From: CAYTQK01 sp964439745
GTDB lineage: Bacteria; Desulfobacterota; Desulfobacteria; Desulfobacterales; Desulfosudaceae
Reading direction: 5' to 3'
Assembly: GCA_964439745.1 (NCBI GenBank)
Contig: CAYTQK010000016.1
Location: 1-21,159 of the forward strand
Length of the DNA: 21,159 bases
The notes under the pieces are model-generated. The model made no database searches, was not told the origin of the DNA, and was given only the letters and a program-made list of their open reading frames with translations. The translations under genes were made by a program, and so were the position numbers. Every line of letters begins with the position of its first letter. The first letter of the stretch is position 1. Of the stretch, positions 15,336 through 21,159 are shown piece after piece.

Positions 15336-15985
15336 GGCGCCGGCATCCGGGTGACCCGGGGCGCTTCCTGGACGGCGGCCGGACCGCCGCCGAAGATGTC
15401 CCGGTAGGCCACGGTAATGATACAGAAGGTAATGGGCGCGGTAAAGATCGCGCCGATGCCGCAGGCAATGGCGCCCAGGCTGCCGATAAGACCGGCCACG
15501 ATGGTCAGGGCCAGGATGGGCCAGAAGCTGGTCTTGACCACCTCCATGCTACGAGTGGAAGCCGTCCAGAAATCCAGGTTCTGCTCGGCAATGAGGTAAA
15601 GACCGAACAGCAGCAGGGCCTCCAGGGCGTAGCAGAAGAAGAGCGCGGCGAACTGCCCGACACAGGGCACCAGCCCGAGCAGGACAACGCCGATCATCAT
15701 GACCACGAACCAGACCAGGCCGAACAGAAAAGACTGTAGAAAACAGGAAAACCCTTTGAAAACATCGCCGGCCACGGGCGGCGGCTCGGTGCCGTCCAGC
15801 AACCGCAGGGTAATCAGGATAAAGCCGGCACACAGGGGCGGCAGCAGAATGCCCAGGGTCACCGTGCCCAGGGCAAAAACGATCAGCATGGCCAGCACCA
15901 GCAACCCGAAATTGGTCTTGTACAGGCCGAATCCCTGTTCGATCCACTGACCGAACTTCACCTCCACGTTGACGGGTTCCCCCAT
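15332..15985 (-). CDS. Multi-pass inner-membrane protein of unknown function
   Basis: A 217-residue protein with an N-terminal amphipathic stretch (QWIEQGFGLYKTNF) and about five or six membrane helices, for example LLVLAMLIVFALGTVTLGIL and LFGLVWFVVMMIGVVLLGL. A glycine-rich final helix and a short Pro/Ala tail follow. It resembles the broad DUF975/DUF4013-like group of small membrane proteins, but I cannot place it firmly. The ATG at 15985 is preceded by a good AGGAGG. It is the first gene of the tight cluster that runs to 9721, 95 bases after the DHH-CBS gene, and its stop overlaps the start of the DUF2752 gene. Confidence 0.8.
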   Translation of the reverse strand: MGEPVNVEVKFGQWIEQGFGLYKTNFGLLVLAMLIVFALGTVTLGILLPPLCAGFILITLRLLDGTEPPPVAGDVFKGFSCFLQSFLFGLVWFVVMMIGVVLLGLVPCVGQFAALFFCYALEALLLFGLYLIAEQNLDFWTASTRSMEVVKTSFWPILALTIVAGLIGSLGAIACGIGAIFTAPITFCIITVAYRDIFGGGPAAVQEAPRVTRMPAP

Positions 15986-16080
15986 GAGTCCTCCTTTTAT
16001 ATTATAATTTCATTACAGTTCGCCGGCTTTCCGGCCATGTTCAACAATTATAAATTTTTACCGGCTGCCTTTTTGCGCGC

Positions 16081-17382
16081 CTATTCCGGCACCTGGTCGT
16101 AATAGTACAGCATGGCGTCCGAACGGGTGAAGATCCCGATCAGCTCCCCGTCCTGGATCACCGGCAGGCGGCCCACGTCGTGCTTGACCAGCAGGCGGGA
16201 CGCCTTGGGCACGCTCATTTCCGGCGGCGCGGTAATAATATGGTTGGACATGAAGGCCTTGACCGGTGCCCGCCACTGGGACTCCTTTTTGATCTTGTTG
16301 ACGTCCCGGACGGAGATGATGCCCACCAGGTTCCCCTCCTCCATGACCGGCATGCCGGAAATGCGCCGTTCCTTGAGAAGGGCGGCCACCTCCGCCATGG
16401 TCAGGGAGGCGTCGATGGTCTCCACCGGAAACGACATGAGATCGCCGACATGGATGGCGGAACGCTGGTTTTCCCGGATCAGTTCCAGGATCCACTCTTT
16501 TACCCCCAGGGAACCGACCTCCTTGAACATGGCTGAGCCGGCCGCCGGCCGGCCACCGCCGCCCATGATGCGCATGATCTGGCCCACGTCCAGGGAATCT
16601 ACCCCGCTGCGGGCGATGACCACGCAGCGTTTTTTTTCCGGGTCGTTGAAAATGCCGAAGGCCGCGTCCACGTTGAGAATATCGCGGTACATGTGCACCA
16701 CCAGCGAAAGACCGTGGGTATGTCCCTTCAGATCCATTTCGCAGATGCTAATACGATGCCCGCCGACCTTGAGCCGTTCGGCCTTCTGCAGCATCTCGAA
16801 AAGCACCTCCTTCTGCCGCACCCCGTAGGCCGGTCGCAGAAAATTCTCCAGGACGCTCAGGTCGGCGCCGTTTTCCAGCAGAAAGACCACGGCCCGGGCG
16901 TCCCGGGGGGTGGTGGAGGGGAAGGAGAGGTTGCCGGTGTCTTCGTAAATGCCGGCCAGAAACAGGGTGGCCTGCATGGGCGTGATTTCGGTCCCCTGTT
17001 CCTGAAAGGCTTCCATGAACAGGGTGGTGCAGGCGCCGACCGGTTCCTGCACGCTATGAACAGCGGCGATATCCGAAGGCACGGGGTGGTGGTCCCAGAC
17101 GTGCACCTCCAGGTTCTCTTTTCCGAGAAGCCGGTTCATGCGGCCGATCCGCTTGGACTGGTTGGTGTCCACCACCACCAGCCTGGTGACCGTCTCCGGG
17201 TCCACGTCCTTGTAGGTGCAAACCGGCAGCATGTCCTTGTGAATCGACAAAAAGGACTGCACATTGGGGTTGACCCGGCCCGGCCGCACCAGCATGGCCC
17301 CGGGATAGTAGATGCCGGCTGCCACCAGGCAGGCCAGGGCGTCAAAATCGGTGGAATTATGGGTGGTAATGACCTCCGCCAT
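16081..17382 (-). CDS. DHH-family phosphoesterase with CBS pair, stand-alone
   Basis: A 433-residue paralog of the first half of the fusion at 4438-7122. It has ITTHNSTDFDA (5-15), VDTNQSKRIGR (71-81), WDHHPVPSD (96-104), IYEDTGN (145-151) and a DHHA1 segment, followed by two CBS motifs (about 310-365 and 372-430). The family hydrolyses phosphodiester or phosphoanhydride bonds with a manganese-type centre (RecJ, NrnA, PPase II, exopolyphosphatase relatives). The DHHA1 substrate loop reads GGGGRPAAGSA (274 onward), with Arg where GGGGH is standard and where the large paralog keeps His. No nucleotidyltransferase domain follows. AAGGA precedes the ATG. It starts 22 bases after the methyltransferase gene, so they probably share a transcript. 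The substrate is unknown. Confidence 0.9.
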   Translation of the reverse strand: MAEVITTHNSTDFDALACLVAAGIYYPGAMLVRPGRVNPNVQSFLSIHKDMLPVCTYKDVDPETVTRLVVVDTNQSKRIGRMNRLLGKENLEVHVWDHHPVPSDIAAVHSVQEPVGACTTLFMEAFQEQGTEITPMQATLFLAGIYEDTGNLSFPSTTPRDARAVVFLLENGADLSVLENFLRPAYGVRQKEVLFEMLQKAERLKVGGHRISICEMDLKGHTHGLSLVVHMYRDILNVDAAFGIFNDPEKKRCVVIARSGVDSLDVGQIMRIMGGGGRPAAGSAMFKEVGSLGVKEWILELIRENQRSAIHVGDLMSFPVETIDASLTMAEVAALLKERRISGMPVMEEGNLVGIISVRDVNKIKKESQWRAPVKAFMSNHIITAPPEMSVPKASRLLVKHDVGRLPVIQDGELIGIFTRSDAMLYYYDQVPE

Positions 17383-17404
17383 GATTGCGTCCTTCCTTCT
17401 TCGG

Positions 17405-17992
17405 TCAGACCGCCGCCCGGGCGACGATCAGAAAATGCCTGGGCAGATCTTCAAAGACCCGGACCCCGGCAAACCCCGCCTGCCTTACCTGGTCCGCCAC
17501 ATCCGCCGTGCGGCAGCGCCGATGGCGGGGCGGTCCCTGGGACATGTCTTCTTTTTTCCAGTCCGCCAGGAAAAGGACGCCTCCTTCCGTTAAAAGCCGA
17601 TGCGCTTCGCCCAGGATGGCTTCTGGACTGTCCAGTTCATGATGCAGGTTGATCATATACACCAGGTCGGCCGTGCCATCGGCCAGGGGAACGGCTGTTT
17701 CCGTCATTTTCAGCGGATGGATGGCCGGAAATTCCGGGCAGATATGCTCTTTGATCCAGGATAGCATCGTATCGGAAATATCGCACGCAAAAACGCGCCC
17801 GGTGTCGGTCTCCTTTTTTAAAAAAGGGACAAAGGCCTTGGCGAAAAAACCGGTGCCCGCACCGATATCAACGATGGTTTCCGGCGGGGCCATGTTCAGG
17901 CGGGACCAGATCAAAGCCGGCGGAATATCGGACAACCGCTTGGGGTCGTTGAGCTTATCCAGTTTCTTCGGGTCAAATTTCTTTTCCGTCAT
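17405..17992 (-). CDS. Class I SAM-dependent methyltransferase
   Basis: A 195-residue cytoplasmic protein. The SAM-binding motif VDIGAGTGFFAKAF (41-54), the acidic turn VFACDIS and the post-motif LVYMINLHHELDSPEAILGE (split as LVYMINLHHELD and SPEAILGE) define a Methyltransf_11/25-type fold. The C-terminus has a basic patch, GPPRHRRCRTADVADQV. The substrate cannot be told. The frame extends 15 codons upstream to a TTG at 18037. I chose the ATG at 17992 because the extension covers a hairpin and lacks a ribosome binding site. It is the first gene of a probable pair with the DHH-CBS gene and is divergent from the ferredoxin gene. Confidence 0.85.
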   Translation of the reverse strand: MTEKKFDPKKLDKLNDPKRLSDIPPALIWSRLNMAPPETIVDIGAGTGFFAKAFVPFLKKETDTGRVFACDISDTMLSWIKEHICPEFPAIHPLKMTETAVPLADGTADLVYMINLHHELDSPEAILGEAHRLLTEGGVLFLADWKKEDMSQGPPRHRRCRTADVADQVRQAGFAGVRVFEDLPRHFLIVARAAV

Positions 17993-18026
17993 GCGCGCAC
18001 CCCCGCTTCCGGTCCAAATTAAAATG

Positions 18027-18046
18027 CCGATTTTCAAAAAAATCGG
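18027..18046. repeat. Perfect inverted repeat in the divergent intergenic region
   Basis: On the minus strand CCGATTTT and AAAATCGG flank a four-base loop. It lies between the methyltransferase start and the FNR-like palindrome. It could be an mRNA hairpin in the methyltransferase leader or a regulator site. Confidence 0.4.
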
Positions 18047-18051
18047 AATTC

Positions 18052-18065
18052 TTGATCCGTGTCAA
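18052..18065 (+). promoter_or_regulatory. FNR/HcpR-like activator site
   Basis: TTGATCCGTGTCAA is a 14-base palindrome one base from the FNR consensus TTGAT-N4-ATCAA and one base from TTGAC-N4-GTCAA, the type I recall for HcpR in sulfate reducers. Its centre is 18058.5. From the -10 box at 18088-18093 the start is predicted at 18100, putting the centre at -41.5, the standard class II activator position. There is no -35 box, as expected for such a promoter. The minus strand of the same site reads TTGACA, so it may also serve the divergent methyltransferase gene. Confidence 0.7.
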
Positions 18066-18087
18066 GGATATTCAGCCCGCGCCGGGG

Positions 18088-18093
18088 TATTAT
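18088..18093 (+). promoter_or_regulatory. -10 box of the ferredoxin promoter
   Basis: TATTAT matches five of six consensus bases. The predicted start near 18100 gives a leader of about 120 bases that can form two hairpins (18113-18140 and 18154-18187) before AAGGAG at 18209-18214. Confidence 0.55.
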
Positions 18094-18153
18094 CATTTAA
18101 ACAAAAAGACAACCGCCGGCTTGGCCACAACCGGCCGGCGCTCTTTTGAAACG

Positions 18154-18187
18154 GGAGGGACCGGCAACTTTCTTGCCATTGCCCTCC
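18154..18187 (+). promoter_or_regulatory. Leader hairpin upstream of the ferredoxin gene
   Basis: GGAGGG (18154-18159) pairs with CCCTCC (18182-18187), and inside it GGCAA (18163-18167) pairs with TTGCC (18173-18177) around a five-base loop. The GGAGGG arm looks like a Shine-Dalgarno sequence but no start codon suits it. The structure may protect or regulate the mRNA. Confidence 0.4.
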
Positions 18188-18220
18188 GGATATATCATGA
18201 TCAAAACAAGGAGAAGAATC

Positions 18221-18979
18221 ATGACGATAAAACGAAAAATCATCGAAATTGACGAGGAGCGGTGCGACGGCTGCGGCCAATGCGTGCCGGCCTGCGCCGA
18301 AGGCGCCATCCAGATCATCGACGGCAAGGCCAAGGTCATCAATGACCGTTTTTGCGACGGCCTGGGGGCCTGCCTGGGAGAGTGTCCCCGGGACGCTTTA
18401 AAACTGGTGGAACGGGAAGCCGAAGCCTTTGACGAGGCCGCCGTGGAAGCCCACCTGGAAGAGATGGCCAAAGACGAAGAAAAACAGCCGGCCGGCGACA
18501 CCCTGGCCTGCGGCTGTCCCTCTTCCCGGCTGCAAACCTTTACCGGGCCCGAGACGGCCTGCCAGACGGCCAACCAACCCGCGGCCGTGACCGGTTCGGC
18601 ATCGAACCTCGGCCACTGGCCGGTGCAGATCCGCCTGATTCCACCGCAGGCGCCGTTCCTGAAAAACGCCGACCTGGTGGTGACGGCCGATTGCGTGCCG
18701 GTGGCCTACCCGGATTTTCAGGCCAACTTTCTGGCCGGGCGGACGGTCATGATCGGCTGTCCCAAGTTTGACAACCTGGACGAGTACCTGGAAAAATTTA
18801 CGGCCATCTTCCAGACCGCCGACATCCGGCGGGTGACCGTTCTCATCATGGAGGTGCCCTGCTGCGCCGGACTGCCGGGCATGTTGAAAAAAGCCCTGGC
18901 CCGGGCCGGAAAAGACCTGCCCGTCCACCAGGTCACCATCAGCTCCCGGGGAAAGGTCATCAATGAAGTGGTCCTCTGA
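18221..18979 (+). CDS. Ferredoxin-like iron-sulfur protein of anaerobes (FrdX-like)
   Basis: A 252-residue cytoplasmic electron-transfer protein. Residues 1-62 are a ferredoxin domain. The first cluster motif, CDGCGQCVPAC (Cys15, 18, 21, 25), is complete. The second, CDGLGACLGECP, has Leu48 in place of one Cys and keeps only Cys45, 51 and 55, which I believe is usual for this family. The remainder carries further cysteines: ACGCPSSR (97, 99), ADCVPVAYPDF (158), GCPKFD (180) and EVPCCAGL (214-215). Similar proteins are, from memory, encoded beside the hybrid-cluster protein gene (hcp) in Desulfovibrio and clostridia and respond to nitrosative stress through HcpR. No hcp is in this window, but the FNR/HcpR-like site fits. 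The ATG at 18221 with AAGGAG seven bases upstream is preferred to an upstream in-frame start at 18146. Confidence 0.85.
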   Translation: MTIKRKIIEIDEERCDGCGQCVPACAEGAIQIIDGKAKVINDRFCDGLGACLGECPRDALKLVEREAEAFDEAAVEAHLEEMAKDEEKQPAGDTLACGCPSSRLQTFTGPETACQTANQPAAVTGSASNLGHWPVQIRLIPPQAPFLKNADLVVTADCVPVAYPDFQANFLAGRTVMIGCPKFDNLDEYLEKFTAIFQTADIRRVTVLIMEVPCCAGLPGMLKKALARAGKDLPVHQVTISSRGKVINEVVL

Positions 18980-18987
18980 AGCGGAGC

Positions 18988-19020
18988 AGGCCGGAGCTGA
19001 TGCTTCCCGGCGGCCTTTTT
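18988..19020 (+). terminator. Rho-independent terminator of the ferredoxin gene
   Basis: AGGCCG (18988-18993) pairs with CGGCCT (19011-19016). An inner GGAGC/GCTTCC stem has one bulge. The structure is followed by TTTTT. It begins 8 bases after the stop codon. Confidence 0.75.
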
Positions 19021-19041
19021 GCCCCTGTTTTCCCGTCCCGG

Positions 19042-19070
19042 TTGACAAACACCTGATTTTGTAATAGTGT
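19042..19070 (+). promoter_or_regulatory. Probable metK promoter
   Basis: A perfect -35 TTGACA (19042-19047) is followed after 17 bp by TAGTGT (19065-19070). The -10 is weak. The predicted start near 19077 leaves a leader of about 130 bases. Confidence 0.5.
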
Positions 19071-19094
19071 TGTTTTTTTATAACACGGAGGCGG

Positions 19095-19156
19095 GGCCGG
19101 TCGCGGATCGGCCGGCAGATCAGCATTCCAGCGGCCGCCAATGGTGAAAGCGGCCG
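19095..19156 (+). promoter_or_regulatory. Structured metK leader
   Basis: Two hairpins are visible: GGCCGGTC-GCG-GATCGGCC (19095-19113, one G-U pair) and CGGCCGC, an 11-base loop, GCGGCCG (19132-19156). AT-rich sequence then leads to the Shine-Dalgarno. It does not match the SAM-I, SAM-II or SAH riboswitch sequences that I know, and there is no terminator-like poly-T. It may be an uncharacterised leader or simply a stable 5' UTR. Confidence 0.4.
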
Positions 19157-19207
19157 GAACAATGATTAGAACAAAAAGATGATTTTTCAATCAAAGGAGC
19201 TTCTTTT

Positions 19208-20380
19208 ATGGCAAAAAACCATTTTTTCACCTCAGAATCTGTAACTTCCGGGCATCCGGATAAGCTGGCGGATTGTATTTCCGATTCCATACTTGACGCC
19301 CTGCTGGCGCAGGATAAACACAGCCGGGTGGCCTGTGAAACCATGGTCACCACCGGCCTGGCCATGATCGCCGGCGAAATCACCTCCCAGGCCCAGGTCA
19401 GTTTTCCGGATATCGTCCGGGAAACCATCCGGGACATCGGTTACACCTCCTCGGAGATGGGATTTGACTGGCAGACCTGCGCGGTCATGACCAGCATTGA
19501 CAAGCAGTCGCCGGATATTGCCCAGGGCGTTAACGAATCAGACGGCCTGTACAAGGAGCAGGGTGCCGGCGACCAGGGGCTCATGTTCGGTTTTGCCTGC
19601 GATGAGACCCCGGAATTGATGCCCTCGCCCATTCTCTACGCCCACAAGCTGACCAAGCAGCTGGCCGATGTCCGCTCCGAAGGCGGCCTGAAGTTCCTGC
19701 GGCCGGACGGCAAATCCCAGGTCACCATCGAGTACGAGGATGAACTGCCCAAGCGGGTGGATACCATCGTCATTTCCACCCAGCACAGTCCGGATGTCAG
19801 CTACGAGGAGATCCGCGAGTCGGTGATTGAAAAAATCATCAAACCGGTCATCCCGGAAGATTTCATCGATGACGAGACCCGCTATTTTATCAACCCCACC
19901 GGCAAATTCGTGGTGGGCGGTCCCATGGGCGACTGCGGCCTGACCGGCCGGAAGATCATCGTGGATACTTACGGCGGAATGGGCCGGCACGGCGGCGGCT
20001 GTTTTTCGGGAAAAGATCCCTCCAAGGTGGACCGCAGCGCCGCCTACATGGGCCGGCACGTGGCCAAGAACATCGTGGCGGCGGGCCTGGCCTCCAAGTG
20101 CGAAGTCCAGGTGGCCTATGCCATCGGGGTGGCCGAACCGGTATCGGTCCGCGTGGATTTCATGGGCACGGGCAGGATTGACGAGGCCAGGGCCGAAGAG
20201 ATCGTCCGCAAGGTGTTTGATCTGCGGCCGGCCGCCATTATCGACTACCTGAATCTGAAACGTCCCATTTACCGGCCCACGGCCGCCTACGGGCACTTCG
20301 GCCGGCCGGAGCGGGACGGCCTGTTCACCTGGGAAGAAATCAACAAGGCCGACGAAATCCGGGGCAAAGCGGGCCTGTAA
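19208..20380 (+). CDS. metK: S-adenosylmethionine synthase
   Basis: MetK makes SAM from methionine and ATP, releasing phosphate and pyrophosphate, in the cytoplasm. At 390 residues it is normal length. Diagnostic motifs are GHPDK (15-19), GAGDQGLMFG (119-128), the methionine/ATP loop GGMGRHGGG, and GGGCFSGKDPSKVDRSAAY (262-280). In the last, Cys replaces the usual Ala and Ser the usual Thr; both are conservative. AAAGGAG lies eight bases upstream of the ATG. It is transcribed alone, between the ferredoxin terminator and its own terminator. It supplies SAM for the methyltransferases encoded nearby, though nothing ties them in regulation. Confidence 0.98.
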   Translation: MAKNHFFTSESVTSGHPDKLADCISDSILDALLAQDKHSRVACETMVTTGLAMIAGEITSQAQVSFPDIVRETIRDIGYTSSEMGFDWQTCAVMTSIDKQSPDIAQGVNESDGLYKEQGAGDQGLMFGFACDETPELMPSPILYAHKLTKQLADVRSEGGLKFLRPDGKSQVTIEYEDELPKRVDTIVISTQHSPDVSYEEIRESVIEKIIKPVIPEDFIDDETRYFINPTGKFVVGGPMGDCGLTGRKIIVDTYGGMGRHGGGCFSGKDPSKVDRSAAYMGRHVAKNIVAAGLASKCEVQVAYAIGVAEPVSVRVDFMGTGRIDEARAEEIVRKVFDLRPAAIIDYLNLKRPIYRPTAAYGHFGRPERDGLFTWEEINKADEIRGKAGL

Positions 20381-20421
20381 TCAATCCGAATCGCCCGTCC
20401 CGACCGGGACAAAATCCATAA

Positions 20422-20465
20422 AAAAGCCCGGCTTCCGATAACGGAAGCCGGGCTTTTCTTTTTTA
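20422..20465 (+). terminator. Strong Rho-independent terminator of metK
   Basis: A perfect 16-bp stem, AAAAGCCCGGCTTCCG (20422-20437) with CGGAAGCCGGGCTTTT (20442-20457), has the loop ATAA and is followed by a T-rich tail. It begins 41 bases after the stop codon and can act in both directions. Confidence 0.93.
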
Positions 20466-20515
20466 AAATCAGCGGGTGGTAAAACGCCGGCAGACCCCTG
20501 GAGCGATTTGGGCAT

Positions 20516-20892
20516 CCTTGGGAAAAACACACCAGTATTCAGTCAGTGATAAGCCTGTAAAAAGTCTTTTTTACAGGCAGTATTAAGTTTTAAGTGATTA
20601 AGTATTTAAGTAAAATCAAAAACTTATATTTTTATTATTTGACGGGCATAACATTTTTTAAACTTTTTTCGAAGCCATCAGTCAGTAATGGCTTCGTAAA
20701 AAATTCAAGATCTGCGTGGCAGGCTTTTCTTCAAAATTTCATCACACACAGGCAGGACGGCATTTTTGAAAACGCCCGCGCACTGCTGGAGCGATTTTCA
20801 AGTTTGCCGCAGATACAAGGAAGATGATGCCCCGCTATAGTAAAAACTATGCGGGGAAACCCTGGGAAACAGATACCAGTATTCAATCAGTA
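20516..20892. repeat. Cluster of repeat-element ends and small hairpins
   Basis: Direct repeats CCAGTATTCAGTCAGTGAT (from 20532) and CCAGTATTCAATCAGTAAT (from 20876) are each preceded by a related CCTGGGAAA-type sequence. Hairpins include GCCTGTAAAAAG/TTTTTTACAGGC (20553-20578), CGAAGCCAT/ATGGCTTCG (20670-20696) and CCCCGCTATAG/CTATGCGGGG (20830-20856). The sequence at 20662-20678 looks like a right end, and that at 20680-20712 like a left end, of the palindromic element at 20893-21014. No convincing gene lies in 20466-21023. Confidence 0.6.
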
Positions 20893-21014
20893 ATGGCTTC
20901 GTAAAAAGTTCAAGATCAAGGCGCAGCGTTTTTCTCGGAATGCAGCGTACTTTTGGTACGTGAAATTTCGAGAAAAACGCTGCAACACCGATATTGGACT
21001 TTTTACGAAGCCAT
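20893..21014. repeat. Long palindromic element, copy 2
   Basis: The outer arms ATGGCTTCGTAAAAAGT (20893-20909) and its exact complement (20998-21014) pair over 17 bp. The inner arms GCAGCGTTTTTCTCG (20923-20937) and CGAGAAAAACGCTGC (20969-20983) pair over 15 bp. The tip GGAATGCAGCGTAC, loop, GTACGTGAAATTTCG is nearly identical to copy 1 (3622-3744), but the arms are different. It ends 9 bases beyond the stop of the minus-strand SH3 gene. No coding sequence is present. Confidence 0.92.
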
Positions 21015-21023
21015 CAATATTTC

Positions 21024-21159
21024 TTACCAGACGAGGGGTTTGTATATCCACCCATCATCCCCGTCAGCATGCCGAACATGGATCCAGTCCCCCTTGACGT
21101 TGATCACCCGGAAGGGCACTCCGTTCTGGACCTGGAAGGCCACTGGGAAATTGGTGCCC
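21024..21159 (-). CDS. C-terminus of a bacterial SH3-domain protein, cut by the right edge
   Basis: The last 44 residues of a minus-strand protein are visible, ending in TAA at 21024-21026. They read FPVAFQVQNGVPFRVI, then GDWIHVRHADGDDGWIYKPL and VW. The pattern of a short beta strand, G-x-P/V-x-V, GDW-x-x-V, then DGWI is typical of bacterial SH3 (SH3_3) domains, which are often in exported proteins and may bind cell-wall peptides. The N-terminal part, including any signal peptide, is outside the window, so the full product is unknown. Confidence 0.75.
   Translation of the reverse strand, partial: GTNFPVAFQVQNGVPFRVINVKGDWIHVRHADGDDGWIYKPLVW

Noticed and set aside
15986..16020. TATAAT just upstream of the membrane-protein gene
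   Set aside because: The hexamer lies so close to the Shine-Dalgarno that transcription would begin within or after it, and there is no -35 box at a fitting distance.
19077..19207. Known SAM-I, SAM-II or SAH riboswitch ahead of metK
   Set aside because: None of the conserved core sequences I know for these classes is visible. Only generic hairpins are present.
20594..20827. Plus-strand frame of 77 codons downstream of metK
   Set aside because: It has no ribosome binding site and runs through element ends and hairpins of the repeat cluster.

Overview
The window is about 21 kb of GC-rich bacterial chromosome. It most likely comes from an anaerobic, sulfate-reducer-like member of the Desulfobacterota (former Deltaproteobacteria). 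That is an inference from three things: several HdrD/GlpC-like iron-sulfur proteins, an anaerobe-type ferredoxin under an FNR/HcpR-like site, and a DHH-CBS-tRNA nucleotidyltransferase fusion upstream of an M50 protease, trpS, scpA and scpB. No phage, transposase, plasmid or CRISPR gene was found. The accessory-looking material is intergenic repeats.

Layout, left to right. At 171-352 (minus) is a tRNA-Val(CAC) with its own promoter and terminator. At 363-7122 (minus) is a housekeeping run, in transcription order: DHH-CBS-nucleotidyltransferase fusion, M50 site-2-type protease, trpS, scpA, scpB. A good sigma70-type promoter lies at 7235-7263. Two gaps in this run hold repeats: a 60-bp tandem array between scpA and scpB, and a long palindromic element between the protease gene and trpS. 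At 7474-9678 (plus) is a single acetyl-CoA hydrolase/transferase-family gene with a divergent promoter.

At 9721-15985 (minus) is a compact seven-gene cluster, in transcription order: multi-pass membrane protein, DUF2752 membrane protein, a 129-residue unknown protein, three tandem paralogous iron-sulfur proteins (each with a 2x[4Fe-4S] ferredoxin part and two CCG domains), and an exported protein-L-isoaspartate methyltransferase. Two of the junctions are GTGA stop/start overlaps. The three paralogs keep an intact C-terminal CCG domain but have a degraded N-terminal one. This cluster is the best candidate here for an undescribed redox system.

At 16081-17992 (minus) are a stand-alone DHH-CBS paralog of the large fusion and a small SAM-dependent methyltransferase. 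At 18221-18979 (plus) is an anaerobe-type ferredoxin protein. Its upstream region has an FNR/HcpR-like palindrome centred exactly 41.5 bp ahead of the start predicted from the -10 box. At 19208-20380 (plus) is metK, with a structured leader of about 130 nt and a strong terminator. At 20516-21014 is a cluster of repeat-element ends and a second copy of the long palindrome. At 21024-21159 (minus) is the C-terminus of an SH3-domain protein that runs off the right edge.

The strongest structural signal is the pair of long palindromes at about 3622-3744 and 20893-21014. Their apical sequence is conserved, while the stem arms differ between copies yet still pair. Both sit 8-9 nt after the stop codon of a minus-strand gene, in the same orientation.
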